Below, in pieces: positions 23,848-31,917 of a DNA stretch of 64,000 nt. Position numbers and translations under genes: made by a program. Source of the stretch: Candidatus Iainarchaeum sp. (GTDB lineage: Archaea; Iainarchaeota; Iainarchaeia; Iainarchaeales; UBA10219); contig JAGVWE010000002.1 of the NCBI GenBank assembly GCA_018304425.1, positions 438,437 to 502,436 of the forward strand, read 5' to 3'. The first letter of the stretch is position 1; each line of letters opens with the position of its first letter. Below the pieces are notes generated by a model. The model worked only from the letters and a program-made list of their open reading frames with translations, was not told where the DNA came from and did not search any database.

Positions 23848-25227
23848 ATGACTTCGGATGCGCCCGTCAAATCCCTTTTCAAGGTCCCAAACCAGCCGCC
23901 CGGAAAAGGCGAGAACCGGAAGCCCGGCCTCTTTGAAAGCATTACCTCCCTGTTGAGTTCCAAGCAACCCGAGACCATTGCCGACCTCGAAAAAAAAGTC
24001 GAACCCGCCGAGGAAATCCAGCGCGCAGTCGAGGAAGCCAAGCAGGCCGCGGAACCCTCCAAGCCCCACAAGCCCTTGTTCGGCTTGGTGGGCACAGTCA
24101 TTCCAGAGAAAGTCGAATACGATTTGTTCACCGACGGCCCGTTCTCCGTGGACTACCCGGATTGGCCGAGGCTCAAGGAGCTTCCGGAGTCCTGCGTCGT
24201 GGCGGTGACCAACGGCGTTTTCACCATCGAACTCTCAGTCGAAGAAATGGAGCCCCTCACCTTTGCTACCTACATGAAGAAAATCATTTCAGGCGTGGAA
24301 GAACAGCTCAACGCCAAAATCCTGCAAAAAAGGGTGCTGCTGGATTCCGCCTACCTCGAATTCGTTCTCGTGCGGGACAACAAGCTGTGGCTCTACAAAG
24401 CCAAAATCGTTGAATGCAACCGGAGGTTTTACACGGTTTCCATCAACGGCCCCAAAAAAGAGTTTCCCGCCGTAAAACCAGTTGTGGACCACGTGCTTTC
24501 CTCGGTGATTGTTTACCGCTCCGGCAAGCCCGCCAACGTTCGCATCGAGGACATCCGTGACCTCAACGAAGCGGAACGCGAAAGCATTGAAGCCCAGATC
24601 AAGGAAGTGGAGACGGAACTCGCGGAAATGGAACTCCAGGGCGGCTACACCATTCAAGCCGAGGCCAAGGCCCTGAATGAACTCATCCCCATCGATGCCT
24701 CTCGGCTCCCGGCCAAAAAACCATTCAAGGGAAAAAATCCGCCAATCGTCTCCCCCAAGCCTGCGCCTTCCCCCCTTCCAGTGGCAAAACCAAAATCAAC
24801 CCCGGCCGAGAAACCAGTGACACGCAGCCAGGCCCTGGTCCAAGAACCCCCTCTAGCGGTTCCGGCTTCGCTTCCCCTCTATGAGTCCCCTGAAATGAAG
24901 CACTTGGAGGAAGAGCTTTCCACCCTTGAAAAGGAGCATGCCCAGCTCCCCCCCGAGGCTGCAACCGAGGCCCAAGCTGAGGCAAAGCCCGAACCCCCTT
25001 TGGCCAAGGTCCTTCCAGCCAAGGCCTTGAAAACCAAGGCATCCAAGCCCTTGCCTGTTGCGCCAGCCCAGCTTGCTTCGCCTGCTGCCCGAGCCCTGCC
25101 GCCCGCCCAACGGGAGAAACTTGAAAAAAAACTGGCCATGCTGGATGAGGCCCTGGAATTGGGTGTTATTTCTATGAAGTCTTACAAGGCCGGGCGCGCC
25201 GAAATCCTGGCCCTGTTGGCTCGCTAG
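23848..25227 (+). CDS. Hypothetical protein with PsbP/Mog1-like domain and SHOCT-like end
   Basis: This 459-residue soluble protein is of unknown function. Residues about 90-200 (GPFSVDYPDWPRLKE, then strands and a final VVDHVLSSVIVYR) have the layout of a PsbP/Mog1/DcrB-type fold: a P-x-W start, paired strands and a closing helix. Residues 205-245 are helical. Residues 255-410 are Pro/Ala/Lys-rich and probably disordered. The C-terminus (KKLAMLDEALELGVISMKSY, then KAGRAEILALLAR) matches the SHOCT pattern seen in two membrane proteins nearby. I use ATG 23848 on the basis of TATA spacing; TTG/GTG codons just before it are in frame. Confidence 0.7.
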   Translation: MTSDAPVKSLFKVPNQPPGKGENRKPGLFESITSLLSSKQPETIADLEKKVEPAEEIQRAVEEAKQAAEPSKPHKPLFGLVGTVIPEKVEYDLFTDGPFSVDYPDWPRLKELPESCVVAVTNGVFTIELSVEEMEPLTFATYMKKIISGVEEQLNAKILQKRVLLDSAYLEFVLVRDNKLWLYKAKIVECNRRFYTVSINGPKKEFPAVKPVVDHVLSSVIVYRSGKPANVRIEDIRDLNEAERESIEAQIKEVETELAEMELQGGYTIQAEAKALNELIPIDASRLPAKKPFKGKNPPIVSPKPAPSPLPVAKPKSTPAEKPVTRSQALVQEPPLAVPASLPLYESPEMKHLEEELSTLEKEHAQLPPEAATEAQAEAKPEPPLAKVLPAKALKTKASKPLPVAPAQLASPAARALPPAQREKLEKKLAMLDEALELGVISMKSYKAGRAEILALLAR

Positions 25228-25246
25228 CCGCCAAAAAACACAGATA

Positions 25247-25259
25247 CCTTTATAAAAGG
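25247..25259 (+). promoter_or_regulatory. Palindromic TATA box
   Basis: CCTTTATAAAAGG is centred 50 bp before the ATG at 25303, predicting a leader of about 20-25 bases for the coiled-coil protein. Confidence 0.6.
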
Positions 25260-25302
25260 CAACAGTCATATCATAATAAGCATTTTTTGAGCAAGGGAAA
25301 GC

Positions 25303-25614
25303 ATGTCTGCAACCAAATTTTCTCTCGGGAAACAACACGACTTATTGCGGGACGCGCTCAAGGACGTGAACGCGGAACTGTCCAGGCTCCAAATGGAGCG
25401 CCGCGACCTCGAAGACGAAATCAGGCGCTTGACCAACACCATCAAGGAAACCCAGGAAGAAGAGTTGCACCTCAAGGACGGCATGCGGAAAATGGCCCTC
25501 AAGGAAAAAGCCGTCGGCATGAAGCGCGAGCAGCTCAACAAGAAAATCCTCAAACTCAAGCAGAAAATCGGCAAAGTGCAGGCTTTGGGCGCCAAGATGT
25601 CCGAAGTCGAATAA
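25303..25614 (+). CDS. Small coiled-coil protein
   Basis: This 103-residue protein is almost entirely heptad-patterned and charged (ELSRLQMERRDLEDEIRRLT; ELHLKDGMRKMALKEKAVGM; LNKKILKLKQKIGKVQAL). No enzymatic motif is present. It has its own promoter and is convergent with the Ig-like protein at 25646. It could be a structural adaptor or a prefoldin-like or DNA-associated protein; the sequence does not decide. Confidence 0.75.
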   Translation: MSATKFSLGKQHDLLRDALKDVNAELSRLQMERRDLEDEIRRLTNTIKETQEEELHLKDGMRKMALKEKAVGMKREQLNKKILKLKQKIGKVQALGAKMSEVE

Positions 25615-25645
25615 AGCCGCCACACCCGGTCATTCACGTTTTCCT

Positions 25646-27505
25646 TCACTCTCTTTTGCGCGTGAGCCCCCGGATTTTTTCCAGAATGCTTGCCTGCTTC
25701 AAGACGTTAAGCCTTGCCTCGGCCTGGTCCAGCTCCGCATTGAGTTTTTCCGTCAACTGCAGGTATTCCCGGTTCCCGATGAGCCGCTCATTGAAGTACT
25801 GTTCCTGCACCTTCTTCTTCGATTCCAGCAGGCTCTTCTTCTTCTTCTCTTCGAGCCGTATCCCGGCCAGGTTCATGGACCAATAGGCGGCGAACGCCAC
25901 TAAGACGAGGACCATTAACCCCAGGCCCCCGAACTGCAGCGGGTTTTTCGCAACCAAGTACAGGGGCGAATAGCTCGGCCTGATTTTCAAGGCCACCTCA
26001 CCACTGCCCATGTTGCCGTAAGCGTCCGTCACCGTGATTTTCGCTTCCAGCCCCTTCTCACCCTTCTTCGTAACAACCGTGGCATAGTGGTAAGCTCCAT
26101 CCGCTTCCAACTTCGCGCTTACCACCCTTGAACCGAAATCCAGCAGCACCGTGGCTTTTTCCACCGGCTTCTGGAAGGAATAATAGGCCTTGACCGTGAA
26201 CTCAATGCGTTCCCCCAAGTCGTAAATGGCCTTGCTCGGCGAAACGATTTCCACGGTTATCGGCAACCGGTTCACCACGAGGTTCTTCGTGGAGGAACCA
26301 CTGAATTGCACCGCATTCACGTCCTTCACGGCCCGCGCCGTGAACACCTGTTCGCCGACCGGGAAATCCAGTGGCAGCAGGTATTTCACGCCATAGTTGC
26401 CGGGCGAGAGCTCCAACGCCTTGACTGCCTTGTTCCCCGGCAGCAGCACCATTACTTCCGCCTTTTCCACCACGTCATTGTGGTGGTCGACTACCCGCAC
26501 AATGAAATTAACTTCATTGCCCCGGTCATAGGCACGGGCAGTGGGCTCAATGAACTCGGCCTTCAGGAAGCCAACCCCCAACTCCTCAAGCACCTGAACG
26601 CGTTTCTCCACGAGGCCCTGGTTATTGCTGGTGTCACTGGCCTTCAACGAAACCAGCCACTCCCCCACCGGGTCAATGAGGCTGGTCCTCCGCTCAAAGG
26701 AAAAGTTCCCCTCGTCATCCGGGTTCAGCGTGGTCGAAAACACCGGGTTCCCTTCATGGACTATTTCCAGTGTCACCGGGACCAACAGGGGCTGGCCCAA
26801 CCTGGCCAGGGAACCCTTGACCTGGATGGTGTCCCCCAAGGCATACACGGCTGCATCCAGGGACGCGGCCAGGTCCAGATAAGGTACGAGCCTTGCCGTG
26901 AACTCGGTTTCCCCCCGCACGGTGCGGACAAACGCTTCCACCTCCACGTTATAGGTGCCGGCCGCGGCGTTCGGCGGGATGACCGTGGAATTGCCGTACA
27001 CGCCATCATCGGCTAGCAGGTCATTGTGGTCTCCATCGTCGAAGAGGTTCACCACGCCGAGGAAATTCGGGCTCTTGGCTTTCACGTCGGCTCCCTTTGC
27101 CGGGTACAGGTCAGCCAACACCTTCGCCCTGATCACCATCTGCTCGCCGCGCAAAAAATTCTTGTCCTGGAAGTCAATCATGTCAACTGCCACGCTGCGC
27201 GGGAAGCAGTCATCGGGGCAGCTGGCATAGGCCTCGGTCTTCTCACAGATGCCGTTGCCACAGCAGCCCAGTTTCAGCGTTGGCACGCAGACCGAGCCAG
27301 GGGCACTGCCACTCGTGCAGTTATAGGTATAGCAGGCGTTTCCTCCATAGGTGCCGGTGCACTGCCCACAGTCATCCGCGCAGGTGCACTTGTTCTCGCC
27401 TTCCTCACACGAGTCGTTCCCACAGGTAGCTGCCTGTGCCATCCACACTGGCAGGGCCAGCAAGCAGGCAACGAAAAAAATCCGCGCGAACCTGCCCACA
27501 ACCAT
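25646..27505 (-). CDS. Cys-rich and Ig-like membrane-anchored surface protein with SHOCT-like tail
   Basis: This 619-residue protein has a signal peptide (FFVACLLALPVWMAQAA), a Cys-rich head (about 25-105: CGNDSCEEGENKCTCADDCG, CGNGICEKTEAYASCPDDC), then a series of Ig-like beta domains (about 110-535), one span (FGGLGLMVLVLVAFAAYW, about 543-560) and a cytoplasmic SHOCT-like tail (ESKKKVQEQYFNERLIGNRE, then YLQLTEKLNAELDQAEARL). The CGN-x-x-CE-x-GE-x-x-x-x-C-x-x-DC units recur in the protein at 34316-37711. It follows the KaiC-like gene by 28 bp, so they are probably cotranscribed. Likely an outer-surface protein. Confidence 0.78.
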   Translation of the reverse strand: MVVGRFARIFFVACLLALPVWMAQAATCGNDSCEEGENKCTCADDCGQCTGTYGGNACYTYNCTSGSAPGSVCVPTLKLGCCGNGICEKTEAYASCPDDCFPRSVAVDMIDFQDKNFLRGEQMVIRAKVLADLYPAKGADVKAKSPNFLGVVNLFDDGDHNDLLADDGVYGNSTVIPPNAAAGTYNVEVEAFVRTVRGETEFTARLVPYLDLAASLDAAVYALGDTIQVKGSLARLGQPLLVPVTLEIVHEGNPVFSTTLNPDDEGNFSFERRTSLIDPVGEWLVSLKASDTSNNQGLVEKRVQVLEELGVGFLKAEFIEPTARAYDRGNEVNFIVRVVDHHNDVVEKAEVMVLLPGNKAVKALELSPGNYGVKYLLPLDFPVGEQVFTARAVKDVNAVQFSGSSTKNLVVNRLPITVEIVSPSKAIYDLGERIEFTVKAYYSFQKPVEKATVLLDFGSRVVSAKLEADGAYHYATVVTKKGEKGLEAKITVTDAYGNMGSGEVALKIRPSYSPLYLVAKNPLQFGGLGLMVLVLVAFAAYWSMNLAGIRLEEKKKKSLLESKKKVQEQYFNERLIGNREYLQLTEKLNAELDQAEARLNVLKQASILEKIRGLTRKRE

Positions 27506-27533
27506 TTCATCCCAGCCATCACGCGCGGCTGGC

Positions 27534-28328
27534 TTATTTCCAGCCGGCGATTTCTTCCCTTACTTCCTTTGAAAGCTCAATCGACACGCCCTTGCCTGAA
27601 ACCAGTTTGAAGGGAACCAGTTGCTTGACGTGGTCACAGCACCGCATCTTTAGGATCTCCAGGCTGCGCTCGCGCCGGTTCCCAACCAGCTTGTTATACA
27701 ATACGATTACGCCATCCGACAGGAACTCCTCGATGCCGCTCCGCGAATAAACCCCGGGGTCGGAAGTCGTTTCACTGATGATGTAGTTCACGGAATCGTA
27801 TTTTTCCAGCATCTCGAACATGTACCGGATGTAGTAGCGGTAGTTTTCCACGTTGCCCATGAAGGCAACCGACAACGCCGAAAGCGAGTCAATGATGATT
27901 CGGTCCGGCGTGAACGGCAACTGGATTTCCTGCACCTCCACCAGCAAGTCCCCCTTCCGTTCGGCAAGAAAGGCTTCCACGCTCCGCGCAATCTTGAAGG
28001 GGTCGCTGCGGATGAGGGCGAACTTGTTCTCCTTTTCCAGCTTGTCCATGTCCCAATTGAAGTTCTCCAGCATGTGCTTGCGCAGTTTGGAGGCCTGCTC
28101 CTCGAAGGTTATGTAGACCGCACGCTCGCCTTCCAGGATGCTGTGGTACACCGAATCCATGCAGAACGTGCTCTTGCCGGCCCCGCAGCCGCCAGCCACC
28201 ATCAGGGTGGAACCGCGTTCAACGCCGCCCTTTTCCAGGAGCTTGTCAAAATTATCAATCCGCATGGGCAGCAACTCCTTCCGCGGCGTGATTTTTTCTT
28301 CGCCCTTGAACTTTATTCCGAACGGCAT
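27534..28328 (-). CDS. KaiC-like RecA-superfamily ATPase
   Basis: This 264-residue single-domain RecA/KaiC-like ATPase has Walker A VAGGCGAGKSTFCMD (about 42-56) and Walker B PDRIIIDSLSALSV (about 140-153). It also has the KaiC-family E-E pair YITFEEQASKLRKHM after the first helix and a C-terminal KMRCCDHVKQLVPFKL segment, like the KaiC K-x-R-x-x-x-H region. Such ATPases act in signalling, gas-vesicle regulation (GvpD) or archaellum switching (ArlH); this one is not adjacent to the pilus operon. I prefer ATG 28328, preceded by GGGGGAT, over TTG 28349. The TATA-like element is at 28367-28374. Confidence 0.82.
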   Translation of the reverse strand: MPFGIKFKGEEKITPRKELLPMRIDNFDKLLEKGGVERGSTLMVAGGCGAGKSTFCMDSVYHSILEGERAVYITFEEQASKLRKHMLENFNWDMDKLEKENKFALIRSDPFKIARSVEAFLAERKGDLLVEVQEIQLPFTPDRIIIDSLSALSVAFMGNVENYRYYIRYMFEMLEKYDSVNYIISETTSDPGVYSRSGIEEFLSDGVIVLYNKLVGNRRERSLEILKMRCCDHVKQLVPFKLVSGKGVSIELSKEVREEIAGWK

Positions 28329-28406
28329 GCCATCCCCCGGCTTTGCCAATAATTAGGCCAATCCAGTATTTAATTCAAACGCTCCGGTTTTACCCCCTTG
28401 ATAGCC

Positions 28407-28414
28407 TTTTTATA
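28407..28414 (+). promoter_or_regulatory. TATA box for the Cys-repeat lipoprotein
   Basis: TTTTATAT is centred about 27 bp before the ATG at 28437. This excludes the in-frame TTG at 28398 as the start, since the box would lie inside the gene. Confidence 0.65.
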
Positions 28415-28436
28415 TTACCTCGCCCTACATACTTGC

Positions 28437-29837
28437 ATGCCTGCCTGCATGCGTCCCGCTCTCCCCCTGATTGTGCTTCTCTCCCTGCTGTTGTTCTTGA
28501 GCGGCTGTTCTCTGCCCAAACCAGACTTCCTCAAAGGCATCCTCGCGCCCAGCCAACCCGAAGACTACTGCGCCAATTTCGTCTCCAAAGACGATTGCTA
28601 CCTCCAAGTGGCCCAGGAAAACCAGGCCCCCGAGTTCTGCAAAAAAATCGTCGACCCCCCCAAATCAGAGCAATGCCTGTTAGGCCTGGCGCTTTCCTCC
28701 AAGAACCGGGCCCTCTGCAACGTCTATTCCTCCGAACCAGGCAAGTGCCTCCGGCAACTCGCCCTTGCCACGAACGCAGTCGGCGTCTGCGCGGAAATAG
28801 AGGACCAGAACGTTTCCGACGACTGCTACCTCGCCATGGCAGCCAAGCTCTCCAACCCCACCACCTGCCTGCTGGCCCGCAGCCCTGCCCTCAAGGCGGA
28901 CTGCCTCTACATCCTGGCCCAGCAAACCAATTCCCCCCAGGCCTGCACCAACATCTTCGTGGACGCAACCCGTTACAAGTGCCTGTTCGACCTTTCCCTG
29001 AAACTCGCGAACCCGGAGGTGTGCAAGGCCCTTGAAGCCACTTACTCCGTGGACGACTGCTGGAAGGGCCTGGCCCTCGCCAAAAAGGATTCGCTGGCCT
29101 GTGACCGGATTTCAGAGGAAACCATGCGGGACGCCTGCCACTATGAGGTGGGAGCGGTGTCCGGCGAAACCATTGCCCTCAAAAACGACCTGGCCCTGCT
29201 CTGCGCCAAGCTCCCGGAAAAAAGCCAGGCGGCGGCCTGCCAGTCCAGGCTCTCCGCTTACCAGATAAGCGCGGACTTCTGCTCGGACATCGACTCCCAG
29301 CCCGAACGCGTGGAATGCCTGGACAAGCTCAACGCGTTCTTCGTTGACGCAAGCCTGTGCCCCGAATACCGCACGCGCGATGCCATGGACGCCTGCTTTG
29401 AATTCGTGGCCCTCCAGAAGTCGAGCCTCGAGACCTGCAAGCTCGTGGTGGACATTCCAAAAGAGCTGTCCTGCATCTACAAGCTCGCGGTCAAGGAAAA
29501 GAACCCCAAGCACTGCGCGGAAACCCACGTCACGGACTCCTTCGATTACCGGAACGAATGCTACAAGGAGGTCGCATTCCTATCCAAGCAGCCACGCAAC
29601 TGTGATTTCATCTACTTCCGCGAGAAACGCGCGGCCTGCCGCGCCGAGTTCGCGGTCCTCGACCAGAACTATGCCATCTGCAAGGAAATCCCCAACGAGG
29701 CCTTGTCCGACAGCAATGACCCCTTCTTCACGCGGGATTATTGCTTCAAGTCCGTGGTTGAAACAATCCGGGACAAGAGCCTGTGCGACTTCATCCAGGA
29801 CGCAAAGCGGAAGGAAGCCTGCCAAGCCGGCCAGTGA
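28437..29837 (+). CDS. Cys-repeat lipoprotein (large member)
   Basis: This 466-residue protein has a signal peptide ending in a lipobox-like LLLFLSGCS, so it is probably a lipid-anchored exported protein. The rest is built from about ten to twelve degenerate units of 35-40 residues with the pattern C-x-x-x(2,5)-D-x-C-Y/L-x-x-x-A-x(6,12)-C (examples: KDDCYLQVAQENQAPEFC, SDDCYLAMAAKLSNPTTC, RNECYKEVAFLSKQPRNC). The regular Cys pairs suggest a disulfide-stapled helical-hairpin solenoid. A shorter relative lies at 50423-51073. Function unknown. A second ATG at 28449 is possible. Confidence 0.78.
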   Translation: MPACMRPALPLIVLLSLLLFLSGCSLPKPDFLKGILAPSQPEDYCANFVSKDDCYLQVAQENQAPEFCKKIVDPPKSEQCLLGLALSSKNRALCNVYSSEPGKCLRQLALATNAVGVCAEIEDQNVSDDCYLAMAAKLSNPTTCLLARSPALKADCLYILAQQTNSPQACTNIFVDATRYKCLFDLSLKLANPEVCKALEATYSVDDCWKGLALAKKDSLACDRISEETMRDACHYEVGAVSGETIALKNDLALLCAKLPEKSQAAACQSRLSAYQISADFCSDIDSQPERVECLDKLNAFFVDASLCPEYRTRDAMDACFEFVALQKSSLETCKLVVDIPKELSCIYKLAVKEKNPKHCAETHVTDSFDYRNECYKEVAFLSKQPRNCDFIYFREKRAACRAEFAVLDQNYAICKEIPNEALSDSNDPFFTRDYCFKSVVETIRDKSLCDFIQDAKRKEACQAGQ

Positions 29838-29890
29838 AGCCTTGACGACTCGTCAAGGTTTATTAACCAGTTAGCCCCTTTTATTGGATT

Positions 29891-29914
29891 CAAGGCAGCA
29901 GCCAAGGCAGCAGC
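29891..29914 (+). repeat. Two tandem 12-bp repeats before the ABC operon
   Basis: CAAGGCAGCAGC occurs twice in a row, and a following GTGGCTGCC (29922-29930) could pair with it to form a small hairpin in the leader of the ABC transporter operon. TATA-like sequences lie just upstream (near 29860-29885). Confidence 0.5.
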
Positions 29915-29951
29915 CAAGGAAGTGGCTGCCTAAGGGTATAAGGGTGAGGCC

Positions 29952-31004
29952 GTGCCGTTTGGAATCAGGGAAAACATCGAACCATATTCCGGCAGAAACG
30001 TCATCGAAGCCGAAAACGTCGTCAAGGTGTTCAAGAAAAACGAGCCCACCCACAACCCCCTCAAGGACTTCCTCTTCCCCTCCTACAAGCCCTTCACCGC
30101 CCTCAACGGGGTTTCCCTGAAGATAAAGCGCGGCGAGGTCTTCGGCCTCCTCGGCCCCAACGGCTCGGGGAAAACAACCTTCATCAAGATACTCACCGGC
30201 CTGCTCCAGCCCACGCAGGGAAAGGTCCTGATCCACGGCAAACCCGCCGAACAAAACCTGCGCCGCATCGGCGTGATGTTCGGCTTCAACATGATTTATT
30301 ACCGGTTGACGGGTTATGCCAACCTCAAGTACTCAGCCAAACTCTACAAGGTCAAGAACTACAAGCAACGCATCAACGAACTGGCGCGGATGCTGGGCCT
30401 CGAGAACTGGCTTTACTCTTACGTCGAAAACTATTCACTGGGCATGAAATCCAAGCTGGCCCTGGCCCGCGCCCTCATCCACGACCCTGAAATCCTCTTC
30501 CTCGACGAGCCCACCCTCGGTTTGGACCCCAAGATTTCGCTTTCCCTGCGCGAGGACATCCGGGAAATGGACAAAACCATCATAATCACCACGCACAACA
30601 TGGAGGAAGCCAACGAGCTCTGCGACCGCATTGGCATCATCAAGAACGGCAGCCTCATCCGCGTCGGAACCCCGGCGTACCTCAAGAAACTCGTCTCCGA
30701 GAACATCATCGTCAACATAGGCCTCGCCTTCTTCGGCAACGAACTCATCAACACGCTTTCAACCCAGCCCTACGTGCACAACGTGTCCCTCTCCCAAACA
30801 GGGGTGCGGATTTACCTTGAAAGCAAGGACTACCTCCCAAAACTACTGTCCATCCTCGGAAGCTACAACACCACCAGCATCAATGAGGAAGAGCCCACGC
30901 TGGTGGATGTCTTCATCCGCCTCACGCAGGGCGAGGTTCCCCCGGCCAGAAACCCGGAATCCGATGACGAGGACACGGGCACACAGATGCAGGAACCCAT
31001 TTAA
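29952..31004 (+). CDS. ABC transporter ATP-binding protein (ABC-2 type)
   Basis: This 350-residue ATPase powers the adjacent ABC-2 permease. It has Walker A LLGPNGSGKTTFIK, signature NYSLGMKSKLALARAL (LSGGQ replaced by YSLGM, common in DrrA/NatA-like exporters), Walker B EILFLDEPTLGLDPK and the switch TTHNMEEA. A C-terminal domain of about 85 residues follows (INEEEPTLVDVFIRL). The start is GTG 29952, preceded by GGGTGAGG, a good ribosome-binding site. Substrate may be a polysaccharide, lipid or drug; neighbours hint at a surface component but do not prove it. Confidence 0.9.
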   Translation: MPFGIRENIEPYSGRNVIEAENVVKVFKKNEPTHNPLKDFLFPSYKPFTALNGVSLKIKRGEVFGLLGPNGSGKTTFIKILTGLLQPTQGKVLIHGKPAEQNLRRIGVMFGFNMIYYRLTGYANLKYSAKLYKVKNYKQRINELARMLGLENWLYSYVENYSLGMKSKLALARALIHDPEILFLDEPTLGLDPKISLSLREDIREMDKTIIITTHNMEEANELCDRIGIIKNGSLIRVGTPAYLKKLVSENIIVNIGLAFFGNELINTLSTQPYVHNVSLSQTGVRIYLESKDYLPKLLSILGSYNTTSINEEEPTLVDVFIRLTQGEVPPARNPESDDEDTGTQMQEPI

Positions 31005-31027
31005 CCTAACCCAAAAAAGTGAATGCC

Positions 31028-31849
31028 ATGCAGCTCATCGATGAATCCCTGGCCATTGCCGAAAAAGAAGTAGGCCTATCCGTGCGATACATCCTCCCCT
31101 TTTTCACCAACAGCCTGATTTCCCCCCTCATCAAGGTCATGCCCTTCCTGCTGGTCTATGGCGGCTTCTTCTCAGCCAACCCCAGCGCGGCCCTCGCTGG
31201 CCACGTAAAACCCGAAACCTTCATCCCGTTCCTGTTCCTCGGCATAACCGCGGACATCTTCTTCAGCATCGGTTACAGCACGTTCAGCTCGAAATTCATG
31301 GTCGAAAAATGGTGGCAGACCATGGAAATCATCATCCTCGCACCCATCAACAAGCTATCCCTCATCACGGGCATAGGCCTGGGCGACCTCATCTCCACCT
31401 TCCCGACCCTTGTCCTCTTCCTGGGCCTCGCCTACTACTTCACGCCCCTGGGCTTCCTCGACCTGATAAAAGTTTTAATCATCTTCCTGCTCCTGTTCAT
31501 GATTTCGCTGAGCATCGGCTTGATCACCAGCTGTGCCGCCCTGTTCAACGAAAACCTGGCCCCCTTCTTCGGCTACCTCCGAGTGATCATCTCCTTCGTC
31601 TCCGCCTTTTACTACCCCATCGAAGTCCTCAAAACAGACAAGCTAGGGGCCCTCGGCCAGTTCCTGCCGGTCATCGCCACCTTCAACCCCCTCTACCAGG
31701 CCAACTTCATCATCCGCGCCATCTGGTTCGAAGGCATTACCCCCATCAACTCCGTCATTTACGTGCTCTTCTTCGCCATCATCTCCCCCATTGCAGCAGT
31801 CTACGTCTTCAACAAGCTCTGGTCCACCATCGGCATCCAAGGCTACTAG
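31028..31849 (+). CDS. ABC-2 type permease
   Basis: This 273-residue integral membrane protein with six predicted spans (YILPFFTNSLISPLIKVMPF; FIPFLFLGITADIFFSIGY; LIKVLIIFLLLFMISLSIG; VIYVLFFAIISPIAAVYVF among them) is the partner of the upstream ATPase. The gap is 23 bp. The sequence GTGA lies seven bases before ATG 31028 and may be the ribosome-binding site; a GTG at 31019 would add three residues. The family moves polysaccharides, lipids or hydrophobic compounds outward. Confidence 0.88.
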   Translation: MQLIDESLAIAEKEVGLSVRYILPFFTNSLISPLIKVMPFLLVYGGFFSANPSAALAGHVKPETFIPFLFLGITADIFFSIGYSTFSSKFMVEKWWQTMEIIILAPINKLSLITGIGLGDLISTFPTLVLFLGLAYYFTPLGFLDLIKVLIIFLLLFMISLSIGLITSCAALFNENLAPFFGYLRVIISFVSAFYYPIEVLKTDKLGALGQFLPVIATFNPLYQANFIIRAIWFEGITPINSVIYVLFFAIISPIAAVYVFNKLWSTIGIQGY

Positions 31850-31856
31850 CCGCTGG

Positions 31857-31883
31857 CCTCCACTGCCTCCACTGCCTCCACTA
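31857..31883 (+). repeat. Three 9-bp tandem repeats
   Basis: CCTCCACTG is repeated three times (the last ends in A) in the 68-bp gap between the permease gene and the next gene. It looks like simple slippage; no role is evident. Confidence 0.7.
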
Positions 31884-31917
31884 TAGGTTTTTATTCGGAT
31901 GAACCCTATTATATCCC

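Noticed and set aside
27534-28328. ArlH (FlaH) for the pilus system
   Set aside because: It is KaiC-like, but it sits 16 kb from the motor genes beside a surface-protein gene and has no specific ArlH mark, so I keep the general KaiC-like call.
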